Assembly: GCA_963771505.1 (NCBI GenBank) | Contig: CAVYTO010000006.1 | Span: forward strand, 124,001 to 188,000 | Source: JAJPHW01 sp963771505 | GTDB lineage: Bacteria; Acidobacteriota; Terriglobia; Terriglobales; Acidobacteriaceae | DNA length: 64,000 nucleotides | Direction: 5' to 3' | Shown: positions 51,454-59,538 of the stretch, in pieces | How the letters are laid out: every line of letters begins with the position of its first letter | Numbering within the stretch: the stretch's first letter is position 1 | The notes under the pieces: model-generated | Database searches by the model: none | What the model was told of the DNA's origin: nothing | The model's input: the letters and a program-made list of their open reading frames with translations, nothing else | Translations under genes and position numbers: made by a program

Positions 51454-52203
51454 ATGAAACGATTCGAAGGTAAGACAGCAGTCATCACGGGCGGAAATAG
51501 CGGCATCGGGTTGGCAACAGCAAAACTTTTCCACGACGAAGGCGCGAAAGTCGCAATCTCAGGCCGCGACCAGAAAACGCTCGACGAAGCGGTGAAGACC
51601 ATCGGCGGCGATGTCCTGGCCATCAAGGCGGACGTATCGAAGGGCGAAGACCTGGACCGCATGTACAAGCAAATTTCGGCGAAGTTCGGCAAGATTGATG
51701 CGCTCTTCGCCAACGCTGGAATCGCAAAGTTCGCCCCTGTGGCACAGACCACGGACGCGTTTTTTGACGAGACATTCAACATCAACGTAAAGGGACTCTT
51801 CTTCACCGTGCAGAAAGCGCTGCCGTACTTGAATGACAATGCGGGCATCGTTCTCAATTCGTCAGTTGCCAATGAAACGGGCTCCGTGTCTACGAGCGTC
51901 TACTCGGCCAGCAAAGCGGCGGTAAGGTCGCTGGCACGCACCTTTGCGGCGGAATTGGTTGATCGCGGAATTCGGGTGAACGTTGTCAGTCCGGGACCAA
52001 TCAAGACCCCGATTTTCGGGCGTACTGGTTTGCCGCAAGAAGCGGTGGACGAATTTGCCAAATACATCGTCGGACGAGTACCGATGAAGCGGTTCGGGAC
52101 GCCGGAAGAAATCGGCAATGCCGTACTCTTCCTTGCGGGAGGCGACGCTTCCTACATCACCGGCATCGATCTCAAAGTCGATGGCGGCATGACGCAGATC
52201 TAA
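51454..52203 (+). CDS. Short-chain dehydrogenase/reductase
   Basis: 249 aa classical SDR. Cofactor-binding VITGGNSGIGLATAKLF (TGxxxGIG), ALFANAGIAKF (NAG), the catalytic Ser in VLNSSVANETGS and Tyr-Lys in VYSASKAAVRSLA, and the PGPIKTPIF substrate segment. ATG 51454 follows GGAGGA. It reduces or oxidises a small substrate with NAD(P)(H); substrate unknown. Regulated presumably by the divergent ArsR protein, so an inducible detoxification or metabolic role is likely. Confidence 0.93.
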   Translation: MKRFEGKTAVITGGNSGIGLATAKLFHDEGAKVAISGRDQKTLDEAVKTIGGDVLAIKADVSKGEDLDRMYKQISAKFGKIDALFANAGIAKFAPVAQTTDAFFDETFNINVKGLFFTVQKALPYLNDNAGIVLNSSVANETGSVSTSVYSASKAAVRSLARTFAAELVDRGIRVNVVSPGPIKTPIFGRTGLPQEAVDEFAKYIVGRVPMKRFGTPEEIGNAVLFLAGGDASYITGIDLKVDGGMTQI

Positions 52204-52209
52204 ATTCTT

Positions 52210-53043
52210 CTAGCGGCTTCGCCCGTGAGAAGGATCGGGCGAGGTCGCAGTTTCTACGTCGATGTGCAATCCGCTTGACGCCGGAAATCCTGGCGGATAG
52301 CAGTTTTGATCGGCGTTGTAAGTCTTAACGCATTGGCCGGTTACGTCAGGTCGCCGAGGCGATTGCGCGAATTGCCATACATCGGCAAAGTGTATGCCAC
52401 TCCACGCAGGGTTTGGCGCGGGCCTAGGAAATGTGCATCCCGGCGAAAGCGGGCAAGCGTCGTTTGCGATCCAAAAAGAGATTTTGCGGCCAGCGGCGTT
52501 GGCGCGAATATCTTCCGCGGTGACCACGCTTTCGCCCGATCCCTCTATGTTTGCAATCCCGGAGCAATAAACTCCGGCCGCAAAACCGCTGGCGATGACG
52601 ACATCGACCCACGCGTAGATGTAGGCCTTCTGCTCGGGCAACATGCGTCCGCCTTCTTCCTGATCGAGAAAGATGACAGTCCCTCCAGGGAAACCATCGC
52701 GGTGCGCGGCGCCCACTGCGGCTTGAGCATCGGCACTACCAAGCGATGTTGCTCTATCGATAGATTTCAGTTGCGCGTACGGGCGCCCGTTGAAGAGAAC
52801 CAAAAAACCGAATCCGGCAGCGTCGAGCTTGTGTCGCTTGCCTTTCCACGTATTCGCAGTCGCACTCGGCGGATGGCCGAGCCAATAGCCTACGTAGGAA
52901 AACGTCCCACGCAGCGCTTGAAGGTTTTGATCCCCGGGGTAGTTATTGCGGTCGAAGCCGAGGTAGTACGCGGGAGTCTGCGACTCAGCCACGGGCGCTG
53001 CCAGCGCGACCAGTAGGATAAAACCGATGCCATGGCGATTCAT
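52210..53043 (-). CDS. Secreted DUF1906 (glycoside-hydrolase-like) protein
   Basis: 277 aa from ATG 53043, which overlaps the moaA stop (ATGA) and starts a signal peptide (MNRHGIGFILLVALAAPVAE). The DUF1906/Rv2525c-like TIM-barrel pattern is YYLGFDRNNYPGDQNLQALR, VGYWLGHPP, GFGFLVLFNGR, GTVIFLDQEEGGRM and YIYAWVDVVIASGFAAGVYC. The family resembles glycoside hydrolases related to lysozymes; DQEEG could supply acidic catalytic residues. Activity unproven. The longer upstream frame (to 53214) is an Arg-rich shadow of moaA. Coupled translation with moaA is curious because they have no known link. Confidence 0.82.
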   Translation of the reverse strand: MNRHGIGFILLVALAAPVAESQTPAYYLGFDRNNYPGDQNLQALRGTFSYVGYWLGHPPSATANTWKGKRHKLDAAGFGFLVLFNGRPYAQLKSIDRATSLGSADAQAAVGAAHRDGFPGGTVIFLDQEEGGRMLPEQKAYIYAWVDVVIASGFAAGVYCSGIANIEGSGESVVTAEDIRANAAGRKISFWIANDACPLSPGCTFPRPAPNPAWSGIHFADVWQFAQSPRRPDVTGQCVKTYNADQNCYPPGFPASSGLHIDVETATSPDPSHGRSR

Positions 53044-54224
53044 CCGCCGATGTGCACCATAGTTCTCGATGCCGGGACAAAATCGGGTTCGCCGATGTGA
53101 TGGCGGGCTTCTTTCTTCTCGATCACGCCGCGGATAAATTCTTCCAAATCTTCGTCGCTCGCGCCGCGCCGCATCTGCCCGTGGAGGTCGTGATCCCACA
53201 CCGAGAACAGGCACGTGCGGATTTTTCCATCTGAGGTGATGCGGATGCGGCTACAGTGCCCGCAGAACGGGTGGGAGACGGGAGCGATAATTCCGATTTC
53301 TCCGATGCCGTCGTCAAAACGGTAACGCCGCGCGGTCTCCGAACGGGCATGAGGAATTTCGACCAGCGGCCGATATTCAGCCATGCGCGCGAGAATTTCG
53401 TCGAGCGTGACGACGGTTGTCGGAGACCAGGTACGATCTTCCTCAAGCGGCATGAATTCGATAAAGCGTACCGTGACGCCTTCTTCGCGGGCAAACATGC
53501 CGAACGGGATGATCTGATCTTCGTTGAATCCGCGCATGAGCACGCAATTGACTTTCAGCGGCCAGAGCCCCGCCCGGCGCGCGGCGCGGATGCCGGCAAG
53601 AACATGATCGTAGCCGCCGGCAACCCGGGTGATGCGCGCGAAGCGGTCGGGGTCAACTGCGTCCATGCTGACGGTAACGCGGTTGAGTCCCGCGTCTTTC
53701 AGCGGCTTCGCCAGGTCGGATAGAAGATGGCCGTTAGTAGTCAGGGCGAGGTCGAGGGGTTCGTTGTAGTGCGCGCTTCCGTTAGGGTCCCGAACGGGCG
53801 CTCGCTCGGGGGACCCTGCGGTTGCGCTGGCAGCAAGCAGATTCCTCGCTTCGCTCGGCATGACAATGGAGGAGGGTGCATCACCTTTAGTAGCAACTGC
53901 CCCAGGGAGGGGCACGGCTTCAGCCGTGCCCCTCACGCCGGTGCACGATAGGGGCTTTAGCGCCTGAGGGCCGAGCTTTGCCAATTCCCTAACAAACTCC
54001 ACCACGCCCTTACGCAGAAGCGGCTCGCCGCCCGTGAGGCGGATCTTCTGTATCCCCACCCCCACCAGCACCCGCGCCATCCGCAGATAGTCGGAAAATG
54101 GCAGGTCGCCGTAGAGCGCGCCTTCGTTTCCGGTCCGGCAGTAGACGCACTTATAGTTACAGCGATCGGTGATCGAAAGCCGCAGATCGGTGATGGGACG
54201 GCCGAATTTATCGATTAGGGGCAT
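53040..54224 (-). CDS. moaA: GTP 3',8-cyclase MoaA with 70-residue insertion
   Basis: 394 aa radical SAM enzyme that makes the first intermediate of molybdenum cofactor synthesis. N-terminal DRCNYKCVYCR (Cys-x3-Cys-x2-Cys), RLTGGEPLLRKGVVEF, LALTTNGHLLSDLA, RVTVSMDAVD, NCVLMRGFNEDQI, the C-terminal second cluster FCGHCSRIRITSDG and CLFS, and the terminal Gly-Gly are all intact, so the enzyme may be functional. Between residues 85 and 154 (53763-53972) there is an extra 70-residue block, absent from other MoaA proteins, between a helix and the strand DLALTTNG. It is encoded by dispersed palindromic repeats, in frame. The start is ATG 54224. No other moa genes are here. Confidence 0.9.
   Translation of the reverse strand: MPLIDKFGRPITDLRLSITDRCNYKCVYCRTGNEGALYGDLPFSDYLRMARVLVGVGIQKIRLTGGEPLLRKGVVEFVRELAKLGPQALKPLSCTGVRGTAEAVPLPGAVATKGDAPSSIVMPSEARNLLAASATAGSPERAPVRDPNGSAHYNEPLDLALTTNGHLLSDLAKPLKDAGLNRVTVSMDAVDPDRFARITRVAGGYDHVLAGIRAARRAGLWPLKVNCVLMRGFNEDQIIPFGMFAREEGVTVRFIEFMPLEEDRTWSPTTVVTLDEILARMAEYRPLVEIPHARSETARRYRFDDGIGEIGIIAPVSHPFCGHCSRIRITSDGKIRTCLFSVWDHDLHGQMRRGASDEDLEEFIRGVIEKKEARHHIGEPDFVPASRTMVHIGG
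53763..53972. repeat. Composite repeat insertion inside moaA
   Basis: A 210-bp stretch (70 codons, no stop in the moaA frame) contains three palindromic pieces. The first is AGGGTCCC (53784-53791) with GGGACCCT (53810-53817). The second is an AGCAGATTCCTCGCTTCGCT-CGGCATGACA copy (53836-53865) of the dispersed element. The third is a perfect 13-bp inverted repeat (53907-53919 with 53922-53934) whose core reads GGGGCACGGCT. The last is a typical GGCTTCAGCC hairpin. Together they suggest sequential insertion of intergenic elements that happened to keep the reading frame. Confidence 0.75.
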
Positions 54225-54369
54225 TCGCGGGGGTTGAGTCCGAATAGTACCAACTTCTGTTGCAAGGGAACGACCTTATTGCGTTCTTCCTCTTGGATGC
54301 GGACTGCAGCCGGATGCTACAATTTGTGAGTCGCCGATTCGCGGGGCGAGACGCAGGACTCTACTAAAT

Positions 54370-55047
54370 ATGTTCATGTGTAAACGAAAACTCCAGTTCT
54401 GCGCCACCCTCGCGCTGCTCCTGTTCACGGCAGCATCAATCGGTTGCACCGGTTTCTTCCAGAATCCGGTCCTGAGCACGGTTACCGTAGGCCCCGCCAG
54501 CCTAAACTTGAATCAGGGTTCGACGCAGCAGATGACGGCTACTGGAACCTACAATGACGGCAGCACCAAGAACCTCACCAACGGAGTGGTCTGGACGAGT
54601 TCCGACCCTTCGGTAGCGACTATTAGTAACACAGGAGTTGTCACCGGGGTTTCCGTGGGATCATCGACGATCACTGGAGAATCCGGCACGACGAGCGGAA
54701 CCGCATCAGTCACCGTGGCCCTGTCAAATGTCACCGCCATTAAGGTGAATCCGACCACAGCAACCGTCACAGCGAATGGCGGAGTGACAGTCGGCTTCAC
54801 GGCCATGGCGACAGTGTCTGGGAGTTCTCAGCCCGTGGACGTAACATCCACTGCCACTTGGACAATTACCAGTGTCAGCGGCGGCGGCAACAGCACTGCT
54901 GATTTTACTGTTCAGGGCCAGGGTTCGTCCCCAATTACTGTGCTTGCGAACGCGACCTCCGCTACCGGTGAAATCGCCATCTTGACCGCTACTTACACCA
55001 GCGGCTCGACTACGTTCACTTCGACGGCGACGATTACAACCAACTAA
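54370..55047 (+). CDS. Lipoprotein with bacterial Ig-like (Big_2) domain
   Basis: 225 aa. A lipoprotein signal peptide with lipobox AASIGC (Cys ~26) is followed by a Big_2 domain (~residues 35-120): VGPASLNLNQGSTQQMTATG, GSTKNLTNGVVWTSSDPSVA, TISNTGVVTGVSVGSSTITG. A second, more divergent Ig-like domain follows. The protein is Thr/Ser/Gly-rich and probably exposed on the outer membrane or cell surface; the role is likely structural or adhesive. The gene is followed by pfk after 8 bp. Confidence 0.85.
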   Translation: MFMCKRKLQFCATLALLLFTAASIGCTGFFQNPVLSTVTVGPASLNLNQGSTQQMTATGTYNDGSTKNLTNGVVWTSSDPSVATISNTGVVTGVSVGSSTITGESGTTSGTASVTVALSNVTAIKVNPTTATVTANGGVTVGFTAMATVSGSSQPVDVTSTATWTITSVSGGGNSTADFTVQGQGSSPITVLANATSATGEIAILTATYTSGSTTFTSTATITTN

Positions 55048-55055
55048 CCGCAAGT

Positions 55056-56117
55056 ATGTCCTCGATACGCTGTATCGGCATAGGCACCGGGGGCGGAGAC
55101 GCTCCCGGGCTGAATGCGGTCATCCGCGCGGCCGTCAAATGCGCGGTTCTCAAGTACAAATGGAAAGTCATCGGCATTCCGGATGGCTTTGACGGCCTGA
55201 TCTATCCCGAGCGCGCTCGGGAGTTGACTCTTGCCAGCGTGAGTGGAATCCTTCCGCGAGGCGGCACCATCCTTGGCACCACAAACCGTGGCAATCCATT
55301 CGAATATCGTTCTGTCGAGAACGGGGTTACGGTCAAGCGCGACATTTCTGACGAAGTGGTCGCCAACGCGCGCAAGCTGGAGATCGACGCGGTCATCACC
55401 ATTGGCGGCGACGGCTCGCAAACGATTGCCCTCGAATTGTTCCGCAAGGGATTAAACGTGGTGGGCGTCCCCAAGACGATTGACAACGATTTAGGCGCAA
55501 CCGAGGTGACGTTCGGATTCGACACCGCTTTGGTCACGGCCACTGACGCCGTGGACAAGATCCACACCACGGCGGAAGCTCATCACCGCATCATGGTGGT
55601 TGAGGTAATGGGCCGCGACGCGGGATGGATTGCTCTCGAAGCGGGCATGGCGGGCGGCGCGCATATTATCCTGATTCCAGAAATTCCGTTTTCCATCTCA
55701 GAAGTGTGCGAACACGTCATGCAGCGGGAAAATGCGGGGAAGAATTTTACGATCATCGTTGTGGCCGAAGGCATCAAGCTGCCGGAGTGGAAGGAACATC
55801 GCCGCACCGGCTCGGTAGCCAACCGCGTGGGCGATGCGGTTGCGGACGGGACTGGGAAAGAAGTGCGGGTGAGCGTGCTTGGACATATTCAGCGCGGCGG
55901 CTCTCCCACACCGTTTGACCGCATCCTCGCGACCCGCTTTGGAGTGGCTGCCGTCGAATTGATCGCCAAAGGCCAGTTCGGAAAGATGGTCTGCCTGCGC
56001 AACCAGCGCATTGAAGCAGAAGACATAGCGAAAGCGATTCATCGATTGAAAACCGTCGATCCCGAAGGCGAGCTGGTGCAAACCGCGCGCGCAATCGGCA
56101 TCAGCTTTGGCGATTGA
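55056..56117 (+). CDS. pfkA: 6-phosphofructokinase
   Basis: 353 aa. GIGTGGGDAPGLNAVIRAAV binds the nucleotide phosphate. The substrate site includes VPKTIDNDLGATEVTFGFDT and VVEVMGRDAGWIALEAG, plus the VLGHIQRGGSPTPFDRILATR block. The switch residues are mixed: TIGGDGS has Gly (as in ATP enzymes) while VPKTIDND has Lys (as in PPi enzymes and group III PFKs). By family precedent the Gly suggests ATP, but phosphoryl donor should be considered unresolved. Catalyses fructose-6-phosphate to fructose-1,6-bisphosphate. The DUF1311 gene follows after 12 bp. Confidence 0.93.
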   Translation: MSSIRCIGIGTGGGDAPGLNAVIRAAVKCAVLKYKWKVIGIPDGFDGLIYPERARELTLASVSGILPRGGTILGTTNRGNPFEYRSVENGVTVKRDISDEVVANARKLEIDAVITIGGDGSQTIALELFRKGLNVVGVPKTIDNDLGATEVTFGFDTALVTATDAVDKIHTTAEAHHRIMVVEVMGRDAGWIALEAGMAGGAHIILIPEIPFSISEVCEHVMQRENAGKNFTIIVVAEGIKLPEWKEHRRTGSVANRVGDAVADGTGKEVRVSVLGHIQRGGSPTPFDRILATRFGVAAVELIAKGQFGKMVCLRNQRIEAEDIAKAIHRLKTVDPEGELVQTARAIGISFGD

Positions 56118-56129
56118 GCAGCATCTCGA

Positions 56130-56525
56130 ATGAGAACGCTTCCGTCAGGAATCGTTGCAGCCCTTCTCGTGGCTTTGAGTTGTATGGCACAAGAGTCGCC
56201 GCAATTCCATGCCTGCGGTAAACAAGCGAAAACCCAGTTTGAAATCAACACATGCGCGTCCGACGAAGCGGGACGCGCGGATGCCGAACTAAATCGCGTC
56301 TACAAGCAGTTGCTGGCGAAAGCGGGGAACGACAGTCAAGCGGTAGGGAAAATCAAAGCGGCTGAAAAGGCGTGGATTACCTATCGTGACGCCTACATAG
56401 AAGCTTCGTTTCCGGCCGAAAATAAGCCGCTCGAATACGGTTCCATGTATTCGATGGAGGTTTCCCTGCTGACCGCCAAACTCACTCGCAGACAAACCCT
56501 GGCCTTGAGAGAGATGTTGAAATAG
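56130..56525 (+). CDS. Secreted DUF1311 (LprI-like) protein
   Basis: 131 aa with a signal peptide (MRTLPSGIVAALLVALSCMA). The DUF1311 fold has two conserved cysteines (ACGKQAKTQFEINTCASDEA) and the helical block ELNRVYKQLLAKAGNDSQAV, KIKAAEKAWITYRDAYIEAS. In Mycobacterium, LprI inhibits lysozyme; other members are of unknown role. Likely periplasmic. It follows pfk closely and is convergent with the kelch gene. Confidence 0.85.
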   Translation: MRTLPSGIVAALLVALSCMAQESPQFHACGKQAKTQFEINTCASDEAGRADAELNRVYKQLLAKAGNDSQAVGKIKAAEKAWITYRDAYIEASFPAENKPLEYGSMYSMEVSLLTAKLTRRQTLALREMLK

Positions 56526-56544
56526 AACGAAGAGTAGAGGTCCC

Positions 56545-56576
56545 GCCCCTTCGCACAAAAACGCGAAGGAAGGGGC
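56545..56576. terminator. Hairpin between convergent genes
   Basis: GCCCCTTCGC (56545-56554) pairs with a downstream GCGAA...GGGGC segment (56563-56576) with a 4-base bulge. It lies in the 61-bp gap between the DUF1311 and kelch genes. A T-rich stretch (TTTATTTTTT) follows on the plus strand, partly inside the kelch coding end, so it could terminate the DUF1311 transcript. Confidence 0.5.
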
Positions 56577-56586
56577 ACTCAGCGAT

Positions 56587-57654
56587 TTATTTTTTCCTGG
56601 AGGGTTTCGGGATGACGGAAACTTTTGCGGTGACTTGCTGGCCTTTTTCCATGCCACCGACCAGAATCAGGTTGTCGGAAGTCACGACCATGCCGCGGTT
56701 GTCCATGGTGGGCTCGGGCAATTTTTCGGTGATGGTTTCCCATTGATTGTTGCGCAGGTTGAAATCGAAAACCGTGGACGACGGTTCCGCGGGATTGCCG
56801 TCATAGCCTACGCCGTTAAAGCTGTAAGGATTGTCGCTGCCGCCGGCGAAATAAATCTTCTGATCTTTTTCCGATCCGCCTGAAGCGATGCGGAAACGCG
56901 CGGTACCGGGGTGCGGCGGAAGCTTGCTCCATTGAATCTGCTCGGGATGGCGATGATCGATTTTGCCCATCCAACACTCCTCTGACGGCTCGTAGCGGGT
57001 CTGGCCGTCGGCGGTGACTTTGCGCGCGCCGTCAACGTAAATGATGGTGTCGCCTACGAGTGTGCCAGCATGCGCGAACACAGGGGTACCCGGAACAGGG
57101 GTGGCCGTGGACCACTTATCTTTATCGACGTCGTACACCTGAACGTTGTTGACAGCTTCTTTGTTAGACCAGCCGCTGACCAGAAAAATGTAGCGGTCGC
57201 GAAAAACGCCGATGACCGCGTCGTCAACCGGCGTTGGAATGTCCGCGCCGCGCGACCAATGGGCGGTGAGCGGATCGTAAATCGCCACATCGGGGACGGT
57301 AATTTCCCCGCCTTGTGCATCGACCGCGTATCCTCCGAACAAAAATATTTGGCCGCGAACACCAATGGCAGATGCCGCGATTCGCCCAGCGGGACCGGGC
57401 ACGGGATTGATTGCCACCCACTTGCCTCCGTCGAGGTCAAGCGCGAAGGCCTGGTTGATCACCGAATCCCAAGTTTTCTTGGAGCCGATTCCCATCAGCG
57501 AAAAAATGTAGGAATGTTTTCCCGATCGCGCTTCCGCCACCGAGTTATTCGAAACCGGAGCGGGCAACGGTGGCAGGGGCGATTGCGTCTGCGCGGCCAG
57601 CGCAGCAGCAAAAAGGGATATGAGCGTTGTTCGGAAGAAACTAGAAATTCTCAT
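56587..57654 (-). CDS. Secreted kelch-repeat protein
   Basis: 355 aa with a signal peptide (MRISSFFRTTLISLFAAALA). The rest is a kelch-type beta-propeller. Repeats show the typical pattern: GQIFLFGGYAVDAQGGEITV, DAVIGVFRDRYIFLVSGWSN, VYDVDKDKWSTATPVPGTPV, YFAGGSDNPYSFNGVGYDG and NLILVGGMEKGQQ. About five or six blades are visible. No catalytic site can be assigned; such proteins can bind ligands or be sialidase-like or galactose-oxidase-like. It is downstream of the mutase gene on the same strand. Confidence 0.88.
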   Translation of the reverse strand: MRISSFFRTTLISLFAAALAAQTQSPLPPLPAPVSNNSVAEARSGKHSYIFSLMGIGSKKTWDSVINQAFALDLDGGKWVAINPVPGPAGRIAASAIGVRGQIFLFGGYAVDAQGGEITVPDVAIYDPLTAHWSRGADIPTPVDDAVIGVFRDRYIFLVSGWSNKEAVNNVQVYDVDKDKWSTATPVPGTPVFAHAGTLVGDTIIYVDGARKVTADGQTRYEPSEECWMGKIDHRHPEQIQWSKLPPHPGTARFRIASGGSEKDQKIYFAGGSDNPYSFNGVGYDGNPAEPSSTVFDFNLRNNQWETITEKLPEPTMDNRGMVVTSDNLILVGGMEKGQQVTAKVSVIPKPSRKK

Positions 57655-57687
57655 TCATTCAAGGACAAAAAATACGCGCCCGAGCAT

Positions 57688-59478
57688 TTAGGTGATGCTG
57701 ACTTCCGTGTAAGTGCCGTACACTTCGCGCAAAGCTTCGCAGATTTCTCCGACAGTGGCGTAAGCGCGGACCGCATCGATGATAAACGGCATGGTGTTTG
57801 CCGAAGAAATTTCTCCGCCAGCCGTGCCCGCAGGCTCCATGGCGGCAGCTTTTTTCAGGGCATCGAGAGTGCGGCGCACTTCGTCGCTCGATCTGCGTTC
57901 CCGAAGCGTTTTTAGTTTGGCGGTTTGTTGACGCGCTACGCTTTCGTCAATGTAGAGGATGTGCGGCGACTCTTCTTCAATGACAAATTCGTTTACGCCC
58001 ACCGTCACTTTTTCCCGCGCCTCGGCAGAGCGTTGATATTGGTAGGAGGCTTCTGCGATTTCCTTCTGCGGATATCCCCGCTCAATCGCTTTCACCATTC
58101 CACCCATATCATCGAGCTTACTGAAATAATCGAAACCGCCCTTTTCCATTTGAAGCGTCAGGCTTTCGAGGAAATAGGAACCGCCAAGAGGATCAATAGT
58201 CTGGGTGACGCCGGATTCGTAGGCAATGATCTGCTGTGTGCGCAGTGCGATGCGGGCCGCCTCTTCTGTAGGCAGCGCCAGGGCTTCGTCGTAAGAATCG
58301 GTGTGAAGCGACTGCGTTCCGCCGAGCACCGCGGCCATCGCCTGCAACGCCACGCGCGCGATGTTATTCATGGGCTGCTGGGCGGGGAGCGAAACGCCGG
58401 CAGTTTGGGTGTGGAACCGCATCAGCCAGGTGCGCTGATTTTTCGCTCCGAAGCGGTTTTTCATCACCTGATACCAGATTTTTCGCGCGGCGCGGTATTT
58501 GGCGATCTCTTCGAAGAAGTCGTTGTGCGCGTTGAAGAAAAAGCTGAGGCGCGGGCCAAAATCGTCGACGTCGAGGCCGCGGCGCAACGCCCATTCCACA
58601 TACTCCGCGCCGTCGTAGAGCGTGAAAGCGAGTTCCTGCAAGGCTGTCGAACCGGCTTCGCGAATGTGGTATCCGCTGATTGAAATCGTATTGAAACGCG
58701 GCGTAAATTTCGATCCAAACTCGAAGGTGTCGATCACCAGACGCATCGAGGGCGCTGGGGGGTAGATATATTCCTTCTGCGCGATGTATTCCTTCAGAAT
58801 GTCGTTTTGCAGAGTGCCTGAAATTTTCTTCCAGTCCGCGCCTTGTTTCTCAGCCACCACAAGATACATGGCCCAGAGAACTGATGCGGGAGAATTGATG
58901 GTCATCGAAACCGTGGTTTTTTCCAGGTCGATGCCATCGAACAAAATTTCCATGTCTTCGAGCGAATCGATGGCCACGCCGCACTTGCCGACCTCGCCCT
59001 CGCTGGCTGCGTGGTCAGAGTCATAGCCCATCAACGTGGGCAGGTCGAAAGCCACCGACAATCCGCTGCCGCCGCTTTGCAATAGGTACTTGTAGCGCTG
59101 GTTCGTTTCTTCCGGCGAGGCGAAGCCGGAAAACTGCCGCATGGTGAAAAGTTTGCCGCGGTAACCGCTGGCGTGGATCCCGCGAGTGTAAGGAGCCTGT
59201 CCGGGGAAGCCAAGATATTTTTCCGCGCTCCAATCTTCAGGAAGATCTGCTTGCGTGTAGAGGCGGCGGATTGGTACGCCAGAGATGGTGGTGAAGCGTG
59301 CCTGTCCATTCTCATCGAGGTTCACGCCGGTAGCGGCGCCGATCGGCTTTTCAGGGGCTTTTTCGAGAGCGGGAGCCAGGGTCTTTTCCGCCCACTCTGA
59401 TTCGGCAGCTGAAGGATGGCGTCCTTCGAACACTTCTGCGATCGGATTGTCAGCGACGGGCTGTTTTTGCTTGGGCAT
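57688..59478 (-). CDS. Acyl-CoA (methylmalonyl-CoA) mutase large subunit
   Basis: 596 aa. The substrate-binding TIM barrel of coenzyme-B12 mutases: YTRGIHASGYRGKLFTMRQF, SVAFDLPTLMGYDSDH, VSMTINSPASVLWAMYLV, ISISGYHIREAGSTALQELA, FFFNAHNDFFEEIAKYRAAR, FHTQTAGVSLPAQQPMNNIA, GGTQSLHTDSYDEALALPTE and DPLGGSYFLESLT. The C-terminal cobalamin-binding domain (DxHxxG) is absent, so it needs a separate small subunit, as in archaeal-type or isobutyryl-CoA mutases. Substrate (methylmalonyl, isobutyryl, other) cannot be fixed by eye. It lies upstream of the kelch gene and downstream of the glycosyltransferase. Confidence 0.93.
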   Translation of the reverse strand: MPKQKQPVADNPIAEVFEGRHPSAAESEWAEKTLAPALEKAPEKPIGAATGVNLDENGQARFTTISGVPIRRLYTQADLPEDWSAEKYLGFPGQAPYTRGIHASGYRGKLFTMRQFSGFASPEETNQRYKYLLQSGGSGLSVAFDLPTLMGYDSDHAASEGEVGKCGVAIDSLEDMEILFDGIDLEKTTVSMTINSPASVLWAMYLVVAEKQGADWKKISGTLQNDILKEYIAQKEYIYPPAPSMRLVIDTFEFGSKFTPRFNTISISGYHIREAGSTALQELAFTLYDGAEYVEWALRRGLDVDDFGPRLSFFFNAHNDFFEEIAKYRAARKIWYQVMKNRFGAKNQRTWLMRFHTQTAGVSLPAQQPMNNIARVALQAMAAVLGGTQSLHTDSYDEALALPTEEAARIALRTQQIIAYESGVTQTIDPLGGSYFLESLTLQMEKGGFDYFSKLDDMGGMVKAIERGYPQKEIAEASYQYQRSAEAREKVTVGVNEFVIEEESPHILYIDESVARQQTAKLKTLRERRSSDEVRRTLDALKKAAAMEPAGTAGGEISSANTMPFIIDAVRAYATVGEICEALREVYGTYTEVSIT

Positions 59479-59538
59479 GGCTACCTCAACGGCGTATCTC
59501 TAATCATAAGGCAAATCGCAAGGACGGTTCGCTGGAAA

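Noticed and set aside
53043..53214. Long N-terminal extension of the DUF1906 gene
   Set aside because: It lies inside moaA in another frame and is Arg-rich; ATG 53043 starts a good signal peptide and overlaps the moaA stop as ATGA.
54225..54369. Molybdenum-cofactor riboswitch upstream of moaA
   Set aside because: No convincing Moco-type stem pattern was seen, and the 145-bp gap holds no long stable hairpin.
57925..58683. 252-codon plus-strand frame opposite the mutase
   Set aside because: Antisense shadow of the mutase gene, which has intact motifs throughout.
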